The notes under the pieces: generated by a model
What the model was told of the DNA's origin: nothing
Databases searched by the model: none
What the model saw: only the letters and a program-made list of their open reading frames with translations
In this document: one piece after another, positions 11,020-20,319 of the stretch
How positions within the stretch are numbered: position 1 is the first letter of the stretch
How the letters are laid out: every line of letters starts with the position of its first letter
Program-made: the position numbers and the translations under genes
Source of the DNA: Welwitschia mirabilis
Taxonomy: Eukaryota; Gnetophyta; Gnetopsida; Welwitschiales
DNA length: 56,097 nucleotides
Assembly (NCBI GenBank): GCA_051453625.1
Contig: JBOZIK010000001.1
Span: 41,883,798 to 41,939,894 of the forward strand
Direction of reading: 5' to 3'

Positions 11020-11417
11020 TTTCTAATGAAGTGATCCCTCATATCAATATGCTTTGTCCTAGCATGGTAACCAGCATTCTTTGCCAAATGAATGGCACTC
11101 TGACTATTGCAATAAATCACATATTGCTGTTGTTTCAATTCAAACCAGTCAAGCAGACATCTTAGCCAAAACATTTCTTTGGTTTTCTCTGTCATAGCTA
11201 TGTATGTTGCTTTTGTAGTTGACAAAGCCATGTCTTTTTGCAAACGAGACATCCGATTAACAGGACCAGCTTCCATCAAGAAACATAACCAAAAGTGGAT
11301 TTTCTTATATCTTTACACTAAGCATAATTAGCATCCACATAATCAATAACATCCAAACCAGTATGACCAAAACTCAGGCAAAAATTGTGTGCATCTTTCA
11401 GGTAGCGCAAGATCCAT
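11020..11417 (-). pseudogene. Copia RNase H remnant, first copy
   Basis: The minus-strand frame ending at 11279 reads SRLQKDMALSTTKATYIAMTEKTKEMFWL, then YCNSQSAIHLAKN and ARTKHIDMRDHFIR, the C-terminal copia RNase H signature. The catalytic aspartate of the CDSQSA motif is N here. Sequence toward 11417 encodes a decayed LRYLK...SFGHTGLDV...YVDANYA block that opens the copia RNase H. It is cut off by the 100-N gap. Confidence 0.85.
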
Positions 11418-11517
11418 NNNNNNNNNNNNNNNNNNNNNNNNNNNNNNNNNNNNNNNNNNNNNNNNNNNNNNNNNNNNNNNNNNNNNNNNNNNNNNNNNNN
11501 NNNNNNNNNNNNNNNNN
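11418..11517. other. Assembly gap of exactly 100 N, true size unknown
   Basis: Exactly 100 N is a common placeholder for a gap of unknown length. It separates the two copies of the copia 3' region, so the join there is unproven. Confidence 0.97.
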
Positions 11518-11599
11518 AATTAATATCAAAGTGTTTTACATAGTTTAGAAACCCTATTAATTAAAGCTTACAAAATGTGGGTTATAACACATATCCACA
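11518..11599 (-). repeat. Fragment of a second copia LTR end
   Basis: Read on the minus strand, a purine tract (AAGTGGAAGAA) is followed by TGTGGATATGTG, a TG start like the LTR at 10812 but clearly diverged. This suggests the 3' LTR of a second, related copia element, with the rest hidden in the gap. Confidence 0.6.
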
Positions 11600-12190
11600 T
11601 TCTTCCACTTGAAGACAAAGTTAGCACATCTTCAAGTGCAGCTCCAAAGATGCACTGCTTTCCAAGCTTGCTCAGATCACATGGCCAGGTGTATGCCATG
11701 ACAACACTATTGATGTTTATCTCCAGTTACAGCCTTAGTCAAGAAATCTACAAGATTCGCCTGTGTATGGGTCTTGTGAACATCCAACTTCTTCTCCTCC
11801 AATGCTTTGTTGATAAAGTGGTACCTAACATCAATGTGCTTCATCGAAGCATGGTAAGCAACATTCTTTGCCAAATGAATGCAACTCTGACTATCACAAT
11901 AAATCACATATTGCTATTGTTTTAATTCAAATGAGTCAAGTAAACATCTTAGCCAGATCATTTCTTTAGTTGTCATAGCTATGAACTTTGCTTCTGTAGT
12001 CGATAAAGCTATGTCTCTTTGCAAACGAGACATGCAACTAATAGGACCACCTCCCATCAAGAAAATATACCTAGTAGTGAACTTTCTTGAATCTTTACAC
12101 TAAGCATAATTAGCATCCACATAATGAACATCCAATTTAGTATGACCAAAACTCAGGCAAAAATTTTATGTGTTTTTTAGATAGCGTAAG
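11600..12190 (-). pseudogene. Copia RNase H remnant, second copy
   Basis: The frame 11907-11707 reads IYCDSQSCIHLAKNVAYH, MKHIDVRYHFI and then VHKTHTQANLVDFLTK, the closing TxxQxADxxTK motif of copia polyproteins. Unlike the first copy it keeps the catalytic D in CDSQS. Upstream on the minus strand (to about 12190) the YVDANYA and LRYLK blocks recur. Several changes break the frame. Confidence 0.85.
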
Positions 12191-13240
12191 ACCTATTTTA
12201 CAACTTTCCAATCCTTCGGGTCAAGGTTGCTCATGAAACGTGAGACAACTCCCACTTCTAGTCTTGTGCAAATCATAGCATACATCAAGCTTCTAACAGC
12301 CGAAGCATAAGGAACCGCTTCCATTCTTTTCTGTTCTTCTTCTGTTTTTGGGCAATCCTCCAAAGACAATTGAAAGTGACTTGCTAACGGTGTTTCAACC
12401 GGTTTACAATCAGTTATGTTAAAGCGCTGTAATACTTTGCCAATGTAATCAAACTGACTAAGCCACTGTTTTCCACATCATCTGTCCCTAGAAATTTTCA
12501 TTCCAAGAATTTGTTTTGCAGGACACAAGTTCTTGGTTGCAAAGTGTTTCCCCATCTCCTTTTTTAGCCTCTTGATTTCCTGTATGTTATTTCTAGCGAC
12601 AAGCATATCATCAACATATAACAGTAAAATAACAATCTTACTAGAAGCCTATCTACGGAGACAAATACAATGATCTACATCACTTCTACATGAAGCTGTC
12701 AAATTTCTTATACCATTGCCTCGGTGCCTGTTTCAAACCATACAAACTTTTGTTCAACTGATAAGCTAAGCCCTTTTCCTTGGCTTCAAAACCTTCAGGC
12801 AATTTCATATAGATCTCTTCTTCAAGATCACTATGTAGAAAAGCAATCTTAATATCCAACTACTCTAATTCCAAATTCAAGACAGCAATAATGGACAAGA
12901 TAACACAAATAGAAAAATGCCCCATCACTGAAGGAAAAAGTTCAGTAAAATCAATATCTGGTTTTTGCCCAAAACCTTTTACAACCATCTTTCCTTGTAA
13001 CGCCGCTTTCCATTTGCCTCTTCATTTATTCTGAAGACCCATTTGTTGGATAAGGCATGCTTTCCAGCTGGCAAGGGAACGTCATATATCATTATGCCTT
13101 AAAACATCCAACTCTTCTTTCATTGCAACATTCCACTTCTCTGAGTTAGGTAAAGAGACAACTTCTTGATATGTTTCAGGTTCTCCTTTATCTATGTACA
13201 GAACATAATGCAATGATGGAGAATACCTAACAGGTGCTCT
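12191..13240 (-). pseudogene. Copia reverse transcriptase remnant
   Basis: On the minus strand the catalytic box reads LLYVDDML with YVDD at 12618-12607. Upstream pieces encode the family's KARLVAKG-, DIKTAFLHGD- and YGLKQ-type blocks in decayed form (about 12720-13050). Downstream the VVSRFMSNLDPKDWKVVK block follows (about 12250-12190). Multiple frameshifts and stops are present. Order and motif make the assignment secure. Confidence 0.85.
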
Positions 13241-13260
13241 ATTGGGATGAGTAGACCTTC

Positions 13261-13504
13261 TTACTCAATGTGTAGGAGGATGAGGCTCTTCTTCATCATC
13301 ACCTTTTGAAAGATCAGGTTGTTGCAGTTCAGGTGGATTGTCTTCATCTTTATCATCCTTATCATTAGGAGGATTACTCGCTTGACCGTCATCCTTGTGA
13401 TCTGGAATTTTAAAAATCTTTTGCAAAGTGCTAGAGCCAGGAGCTCCATCCTTTCTCTTCAAGTGACTTGTTAAATATTTGTCGTTCACAGAAGACCACA
13501 TCAC
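13261..13504 (-). pseudogene. Acidic linker between integrase and RT of copia polyprotein
   Basis: A 79-codon frame rich in D, E, P, K and S (KDDKDEDNPPELQQPDLSKG), typical of the variable acidic/proline segment between integrase and reverse transcriptase in copia elements. It has no catalytic role and is named from position and composition. Confidence 0.6.
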
Positions 13505-13559
13505 ATGATCTGATCACCTTCTTTTCTAGTGGATCTCATCATCTATAACCAAGATTGTC

Positions 13560-14400
13560 TTCTCCATAATCTAGAAAAACGCACCTTGTGTGTACGTCCA
13601 TCTAGTATTCATGTGTTTCTGTTGGTGCACATATACTTCACAGCCAAACACATTCAAGTTAGAGAAAGATAGCTTCCCCCCACTCCACAAGGACTTTGGT
13701 ATTCCTCCTTGAAGTGTTGAATGGGGTGACCTATTTATAAAATATGCAGTTGTGTTGGCTGCTTTAGCGCAAAGATGTTTTGGAACTCCAGATTGTTGCA
13801 ACAATGAACACAACCTTTCTAAAATAGTCTTGTTGTATCTTTCAGCCACTCCATTGTTTTGTGGTATATATAGAGGTGTCTTTGTGTGGACAATTCCATT
13901 ATCTCAGCAAAACATCCCAAATTCACGAGAGGTGTATTCACCTCTATAATGTATCACCAAGCATTTAATTTTATAGCTTGATTCATTTTCAACTCTTGCC
14001 TTAAATTGCTTGAAAACATCAAAGACACTTGTCTTTTGAGGGAATCGAAAATAGCCAATTTTTTCGACTAAAATCATCAATAAACGTAATAAAATAAGAT
14101 GCTTAACCAAAGTATGTTGCTAGCATAGACTCAACAACATCGGAATAAACCAAATCTAATTTTTACTCCTTTCATTTTCAGAAACAAACTTTTTGAAGTT
14201 CACATGTTTTGCTTTTGTAATAGCACAATCCTTACAGAAATCTACAGAAATAGAGTTAAACTTTGGAAGTAAGTTTTTAGAACTAAGAACCTTCATGCCT
14301 GTTTCACCAAGATGTTCAAGTCTCTTATGCCAAAGAGACACGTCCTTATTACTAGCAACCGCACAATTGTGCTTCACCACATTAGCATGCAAAGTGTAAA
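13560..14400 (-). pseudogene. Copia integrase remnant with zinc-binding domain
   Basis: The frame 14392-14156 has the GAG-pre-integrase pattern LWHKRLEHLGETGM...CKDCAITKAKH (HHCC zinc ligands intact). The frames 14110-13904 and 13849-13571 carry the core and C-terminal parts. They include VFKQFKARVENESSYKIKCL, YRGEYTSREF and AERYNKTILERLCSLL, then NTTAYFINRSPHSTL and LNVFGCEVYVH. The frame shifts at least twice between these blocks. Confidence 0.9.
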
Positions 14401-14879
14401 GGGTCCCTACTTTCTGTCCTTGTGCCAGAACTATAGCACCTTTCGTTATCTTCCAGCTACCTGTGCCAAAGAAAATTGAATAGCCAACAACATCTAATTG
14501 ACCTATTTAAAGTAAATTTTTTGTAAGTTGAGGCCCATGTCTAACATCCTGAAGAAGTAGCTTTCTGCCATCACTTTCTTGCAACATTACAGACCCGATT
14601 TCTTTGATCTCATAGCATCAATCATCCTGCATATAAACATCCTTCTATGAAACTTTGTTATATGAAGAAAACATGGAAATATCTGACAGATATAAAAAGA
14701 AGCACCAGAATCTAGAATCCAAATATCAGGGCAAGAGTATTAGGAAATGTTTACCTCTTGGGCATTTGCAATCAACACAACTTCAACATCTTCTTTTTCA
14801 TTCATCCCGTCTTCTCCTTCCTGGTTTTGCTGGGTTTCTCCTTTCTTCTGTTTGCATTTGTTTTTAAGTCTATAGTAGT

Positions 14880-15710
14880 TCATTTGGTTTTTTAGTCTTT
14901 AGCAGTCCTTTAGTAAATGTCCCTTCTTTTTGCGATGCCAACATTCAATGCTTCTATTGACGGATCTTACTCTGCTCTTGCTTTGTCAACGTCCTCCTCT
15001 TCTAGTCTGAGAACGTCCTATATGAACAGCAAGGGCTTCTCCAATAGACTTAACAACCTTAGTCTTATATACATCCACAAGCTTTGAAATGACAGTATTC
15101 AGGTGTGATAGAGTATCTAAGGCAGTCATCAGGGTAGTGTGAATAATCTCCCAAGAATTAAGCAAGGAACTGAGAACTGCAATTACCCTTAGGCTTTCTT
15201 CAAACATTACCCTTAGTTCATCCAATTGTGTGAACAACCCATTCATCTTGTCCAAGTGTGCTTACAACAAGTCGATGTTTTGAAAAATAAAAGAAAATGC
15301 TTCACCTTCTTTCATCTTCATTTTGAATACCGTGTTGACAATATAGAATTGATTCATGCTGCTGGGCTGATCATATCGTTGCATTAGAATCTGCCATAGT
15401 TTTGCTATTGTAGAAATCTTGCTATGGGATTGAAGAATCTCGTTGCCCAGGCACAACCGAATCAGCAAAAAAGCGCCATTTTGTCGTGTTTCTTCTATTC
15501 TTTATCAGAGTACTTCTTCAGTTATTCTGCATCAGAGAGCCTAGATGTTGCCTTCGCAACTGCTTTCGTCTTTGGGACAATGTCACATTCCTTCTGGCAA
15601 AGGATATCTTCCATCAGAATTTTCCATACACCCTAGTTCTCAGCACATTGTACAGCTGTACGGACTGATTGTACAGATGCTAAACGCGTTGTGCAAACAC
15701 GAAGCTTATT
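14880..15710 (-). pseudogene. Copia gag remnant with degenerate zinc knuckle
   Basis: The frames 15468-15262 and 15255-14986 give AKLWQILMQRYDQPSSMNQFYIVN, FKMKMKEGEAFSFIFQNIDLL and LSSLLNSWEIIHTTLMTAL, which match copia gag (UBN2-type: W..L...Y, L..LP..W). A decayed zinc knuckle (CWHRKKKGHLLKDC) lies at about 14950-14900 on the minus strand; its second cysteine is R. It sits next to the primer-binding site, as gag should. Confidence 0.83.
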
Positions 15711-15722
15711 GCTCTGATACCA
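15711..15722 (-). other. Copia primer-binding site, initiator tRNA-Met type
   Basis: The minus strand reads TGGTATCAGAGC, two bases inside the right LTR. It is the primer site of the copia element and sets its orientation. Confidence 0.92.
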
Positions 15723-15724
15723 AG

Positions 15725-16179
15725 TGTTACAAAAATACGCAATAGCCAAGCGATTAAACACTGTAGGAAGAGAAAACAAAGACAATGAATTACGTGGAAA
15801 ACCCCAATGAGGGGAAAAATCACGGGGAAGCAATGCAGAGCTCTATTATCTTTCTCAGAAGTTACAAGCCACAAATTAGGCTTCAAGCCAATGACAGGCT
15901 TCAGGCAAGGTTGCCTCCCCGCTCTATATCAACACTCTATTCAAACAACCCTCACATTAGCATTAAATAGGCCAAGGGTTACAAACAATTAAGGCTACAA
16001 GCCAATGCCCTAAAGAAGGTATCATCCTTTTTTTGACACATGTCCCTTTTTTACCTAACACCCCCAAAAGCACGGTTTTATAAGACAACCTCTTTTTACA
16101 ATACTAAAATGGGGCCAGCATAAAAAAACGTAATGTTAGGGACATTACAAAGGAATAAATTTGGTTTCACACATCAACA
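15725..16179 (-). repeat. 5' LTR of the copia element (right)
   Basis: It begins TGTTAC and ends ATCAACA on the + strand, has the same 455-bp length as the left LTR and lies directly beside the primer-binding site. The first bases of the left LTR are mutated to TAT, so this copy shows the original terminus. Confidence 0.95.
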
Positions 16180-16243
16180 GTAATACAAGTTTATAATGGG
16201 ATCTGGAGAGGCCATGGTTAAATGGCAACTCTCCATAATTCCC

Positions 16244-16254
16244 TTTGATACCAT
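16244..16254 (-). other. Degenerate primer-binding site of outer element
   Basis: The minus strand reads TGGTATCAAAG next to the TG...CA block 16255-16832, one G-to-A change from the initiator-Met consensus. Downstream on the minus strand, 32-65 bases later, a frame starts MASPDPIINLY, which resembles the start of a copia gag; the nested copia has inserted right there. Confidence 0.6.
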
Positions 16255-16832
16255 TGTATAGAAAATAACAGGCAACACTTCATTAAAACAAACTTAAAAA
16301 ACTTAACTTCAAAATTGATTGTGAGCAAAAATAATAACTTGAATCACAAGTTCTTAAATAACAAAGTGAAATTAAAACAAGAAATGAAGAAGGCCCCCAC
16401 CCAAAGCGAAACTAGGCCTAACGGTGAGGCAACATTTCATTATGTTTTTTTTCTCTTATTAAGTTTAAAATCAATTGTGAACAAAAATAATAGCTTGAAT
16501 CATAAGTTATTAAATGCCCAAGTGAAATTAAAACAAGAAATGAAGAAAGACCTCACCCCAAGCCAAATTGGGGCAAAAATTGAAGCAACATTTCATTGTG
16601 TTTTTGCTTTTATAAATTTTCTGATTCAACCAACCCATAACTAACTTACGACCAGCTCATGATAACCATCTTGTAACCTCCCTTCCTAGCCATATCTTGT
16701 AACCTCTTTTCCTAGCCACTCTTTAGGTGCATAATTACACTATTTACATATCATTTTAATTTCTATTCTTATTTTTAATTATTAATTTATGTCCTTTTAA
16801 AATATTAGCATTACTCATCGCAAAATAATCCA
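16255..16832 (-). repeat. Right LTR copy of the outer retroelement (family X), with internal duplications
   Basis: It matches 6627-7137. It carries two extra tandem duplications: about 147 bp (starting near 16310 and 16457, both with GAAATTAAAACAAGAAATGA) and a short one of about 27 bp (near 16670 and 16695, CTTGTAACCTC...CCTAGCCA). It starts TGTATA beside a primer-binding-like site and ends AATCCA. Confidence 0.72.
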
Positions 16833-17679
16833 ACCTATAAAGACTAAAACTTGTTAGAATTATAGCCATTGATGTCAAATTAGATTGATGATTAGGAAAA
16901 TGGATATCATGTTTTTGCGCTAATTGTGAGAGGATCTTTTTCACCCTATAGAGGAATTGGGGGTTTAATAGTGTCACTTAGAAAATCTAAATATTTTAGC
17001 TCGAAAACTAAAATGAAGAGTGCAAGTAAAAGAGCAAAGAAACAAGCAAACCAAAGATTTATAGTGGTTCGACTAAGGCCTACTTCACTCTTAGGAGGGA
17101 GCAAAATGCCTTTAGCACCTTGGTTCCTCTAACTCCACTTGTCTTTGCAGGTGCAAGCAGCCTTCTACAATCACCAATTGGGCTTCTTACCCTACAAGTA
17201 ATGCCTTGTCTGAAGCATCAATGAGACAGTCTTCTACAAAGCAATTGCAATAGATTCTGATACAGAAATGTGCCCAGATGCGCTTAATATGAGCTTGAAG
17301 GCTCAAATTTTTGATTCTTGAGGAGCATGACAGGGTGGAGTAGAATTACAAGCATCAAAGAAAGAAGAGCCAAAATTTTTGTGGAATGAAAAAAGGATAA
17401 CTAATTATGAATTTTGAGCTTTTATTTTCTTATGTGGTTCATGCCTTCAAGTAGCTATTAGGAAAACTTTGCATAGATCAAATCATCAGCTACAAATCAT
17501 CTTGTATGATTTCTAGTTGGTTGACAATCAAAACTTTGATTGATGATTGAAATAAAAACTAATTTATATATTGTGTCGTTAAAACAATCAACTTTTCTGC
17601 CAAAAAATTGCGCTTTATTAAAACCGAGATATCTCGTTCATTTTTCTTGGATGTCCGACTACCTATTTAGTGTCCTATA

Positions 17680-17805
17680 TATTGGTGTAAGCATCTGGGA
17701 CATCCCACTAGGCAGGCTGAGATATCCCACATTACAGAGTTGTCTCAACGCTGAAGTGGGTGGCATTGGGAAATCCCACACAGGCATCTAGGACATCCTG
17801 ACACA
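17680..17805. repeat. Cluster of GGGACATCCCA-type near-palindromes
   Basis: CTGGGACATCCCA (17695), GAGATATCCCACA (17720), GGGAAATCCCACA (17769) and CTAGGACATCCTG (17787) occur within about 110 bp. Repeated near-palindromes of this kind are typical of subterminal regions of DNA transposons, but no transposase or terminal repeats were found. Confidence 0.45.
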
Positions 17806-19300
17806 AAACAATTGTGACAATGTGGATGCCAAGGCCTTGGAACTTGAATTTCAATCAGCTCATCATTGGAACATTCAATTTCACTAGTAATCTCCCCTTC
17901 ATCAATGAGGACAACCTCTAAGCTAGTCAAGGAAATGGGCTTTAAGCAATTTTACTATGCTTGCTGTGAAGTTATGCTCTTAATTCAGTGTGATGCATTC
18001 AAAAGATGCACATGCAATAGTTAACAATGTAATCTTAAGTGTGCAGATATATTTCCAACTACTGAAAGTTCTTTTGAGCAGTCACAAAAAAGTCATTATG
18101 GCACTATGGCAAAATACTGTTCCAAATAAGAGGGTTAGAAAGATATGTACATATTTATCTAGATTTGGGCTTTAAATAATTGTTTAAATAAAAGTTTAGC
18201 ATCCATTGAAATCACTATTTCTTTTTCTTTTTTTCCTTTTTTTCAGGGTAACAGTTAGCAGGTACGTATGTGCCACACAAATGCCTAGTGGCACTTGGGT
18301 CCATGTAATTTTTTAATTTATGCACCCCCACCAACATGGAGGTTTAAACTTGGACCTCGGGTTCAATATGTCCAAGACTTAACCATTGTGGCAATTGATC
18401 CTGGACCCAGTGAGATCACTATTAACAAATCCGCAACATGCTAGTATGCTAATATGCCAAAATTTCAATTTACAAAATTTCAATTTAAATTGTCCAACTA
18501 TTCTGCCCCTTTGTTAGCATTGAAAAAGAACTAAAGAAATTTGTGGACAATAGAAAGCATGTGTATTTAAATTAATATCTAAAAAGTACTTATGGTGGTA
18601 AAGGAGGAGCATCAAAAATTACATATAGCAGTGAAGCATGAACAATTATTAACAACAAAAATTACATATTGTCCTCCGTAAAAAGCTGAAAGAGCGCTCA
18701 ACAAAAAGAAGATGTAGCCATAGTATGTATCATGAGGAAACCTGGAAGAAGTCAAGAAAGACATCAAGGAGAGGATGGAGCCATAGAAGGAGGGTCATCA
18801 GGAGCTAGAGAAACAGCCTGGCTTGCATGTTCTTCTTCGTCTGAAGAATTTTGAATATAATATCCTTAAGCTTGAAGGCTAAACTTGATTATGTCAATTT
18901 TAGAATCAACCCTCTTGAGATGTTGCGAAATTTCGTTATTTGTGTGAGAGGTAGCATAAATCTATAAAGTGAGGTCTTTCATTTGCTAGGAATCTTGAAA
19001 TGTGTTCAGGTTAAAGACTTGTTTAATATGGAACCAGCAGTTATATCATATACTTGGCATAATTCGTCGTACTTAGTATACTCTAGCAGGTTCAACATTG
19101 GCACGAACAAACTCGCATGAGTGAGCCAACCATCGGCAAGAGCTGATCCATGTAACAACTTAATATGTAACATATAAGTATGTAATAGAATACGTAGTAA
19201 AACACATAACCTATCAAAATATAAGAGAAGCATAACACACAAATGAACTTTATAATTGTACACATAATATAACACATAGTAGAACATATAATATATGAAC

Positions 19301-19304
<4 letters not shown>

Positions 19305-19332
<28 letters not shown>
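19305..19332. repeat. (CA)n microsatellite
   Basis: An uninterrupted CA/AC run of about 14 units. Open frames over it on the minus strand are products of the repeat. Confidence 0.95.
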
Positions 19333-20273
19333 ATGTTAAGACTTACATGTGTCAATAAGGACAGTTTAAATCCTTTGAGAAAGGAAGTTAGAGAATAAGA
19401 CTTATATAAGTATTAAAACATAGAAGTTGACTTAAACAATACGCTTAATGAAACAAAACAAACCACCTAAAAAGTTAGAAAACAAACATAAGGACTCCTT
19501 GTTAAATCACAACAGAGCAAAAGTAAGCAACAAAAAACCTCTGGTTCGGCCCCTACGTCTGAGAAGCAACCTCTTCATCCCTGGCATTAAAACCAAGGAT
19601 GTCCAATCAAAGGGGAACAAGTAATCGTCACCCATCTAAACCTGGATCTCCAAAAAGACTTTGGCACTACCTTGTAAGTCATTTGATATGTCTCCATCTT
19701 CCACTTTAGGAGTTAAATACTGTTTCTTAGGAGAAGCTATAATTTCTCTTATGTTTGACATATTTCCTAGTTTGCACATTCGAGAATACATTTTTCCAAC
19801 CTTGTTCTTTAACATTTCAACCCTTATCACATCCCTAATTCAGTTTATATGTGCTAGGGAACCTGAGAATATCACATCCATAGACTAATCATAGTTGATT
19901 TCTGTTAAGGGGCCATCTTAATGGAGATGGGGGGAATCTATTTTATCTCACTACACAGGCAATTTTTGATAGGTAGTGGTTGCTTGTGATTTTTAACTAT
20001 TATTGCTAGATTGCTGATTAACTGTTCATCTGCTCAATGCATTTTACATAGGCTTTTTTGTATGTTTTTTTCAAGTTTAAAATTATAACCTTTCAAAATT
20101 TTGAAGTTGCCGTTATTTCACTGTGTTGCAAAGTCCTTAGGGCAATCATTTTTTGAAGGGTAATAGCTGTAGTGCGCTTTCTGTTTCTTTTCTTTTTATT
20201 GTTTTCTTTTTTTGTTTTTTTTGTTTTCAACATTTTTTTGGGTTGTTTTTTGTGTTTTTTTGGTACATTGCAG

Positions 20274-20319
20274 ACATGGCCTGCTGTGGAAGGCTCAAAC
20301 CCTTATGTGGGGCATCAAG
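20274..20319 (+). CDS. Candidate upstream exon of the WLM-PUB gene
   Basis: A very T-rich tract ends in ACATTGCAG, and the 46-nt segment ends CAAG|GTTTCA. In the phase required by the next exon it ends ...AQTLMWGIK, so the join reads TLMWGIKLHPPP. That resembles the TL..PGI.LNPP phrase I recall just before the WLM core in plant homologues. It needs a further upstream exon leaving two bases of a split codon, which I could not find. An alternative is that this is an intronic decoy. Confidence 0.45.

Larger units (their letters stand above)
10358..16179 (-). mobile_element. Ty1/copia retrotransposon with LTR pair, minus strand, nested and decayed
   Basis: The element is bounded by two 455-bp LTRs (10358-10812 and 15725-16179), has an initiator-Met primer-binding site inside the right LTR and a purine tract inside the left LTR, and is flanked by a 5-bp target duplication. 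The internal region on the minus strand shows gag, zinc knuckle, GAG-pre-integrase, integrase, reverse transcriptase and RNase H in copia order. Frames are broken throughout. The 3' end of the internal region occurs twice (10813-11417 and 11600-12190), separated by a gap of exactly 100 N and an LTR-end-like piece, so the region is either a nest of two related elements or misassembled. Confidence 0.93.
16833..20270. other. Gene-free stretch with repeat debris
   Basis: Contents: a possible LTR start TGTTAGAATT near 16853 followed by a TTTATAGTGGTTCG phrase (about 17057) common in plant repeats; a cluster of GGGACATCCCA-like motifs at 17680-17805; a CA microsatellite at 19305-19332; and a long T-rich tract at 20160-20270 just before the first candidate exon. 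I found no exon encoding the missing N-terminus of the metalloprotease. Confidence 0.4.

Noticed and set aside
15711-15722. tRNA-Met-like match
   Set aside because: Only the 12-base primer-binding complement is present, not a tRNA gene; the same applies at 5937 and 16244.
18241-18420. Possible SINE-like segment (GGTTTAAACTTGGACCTCGGGTTCAA)
   Set aside because: Only a vague tRNA-like box B resemblance; no box A at the right distance, no poly(A)/T tail and no target duplication seen.
19006-19355. Overlapping minus-strand frames of 87 and 107 codons
   Set aside because: They are Cys/Val and Tyr/Ile-rich translations of the CA microsatellite and the AT-rich DNA next to it.
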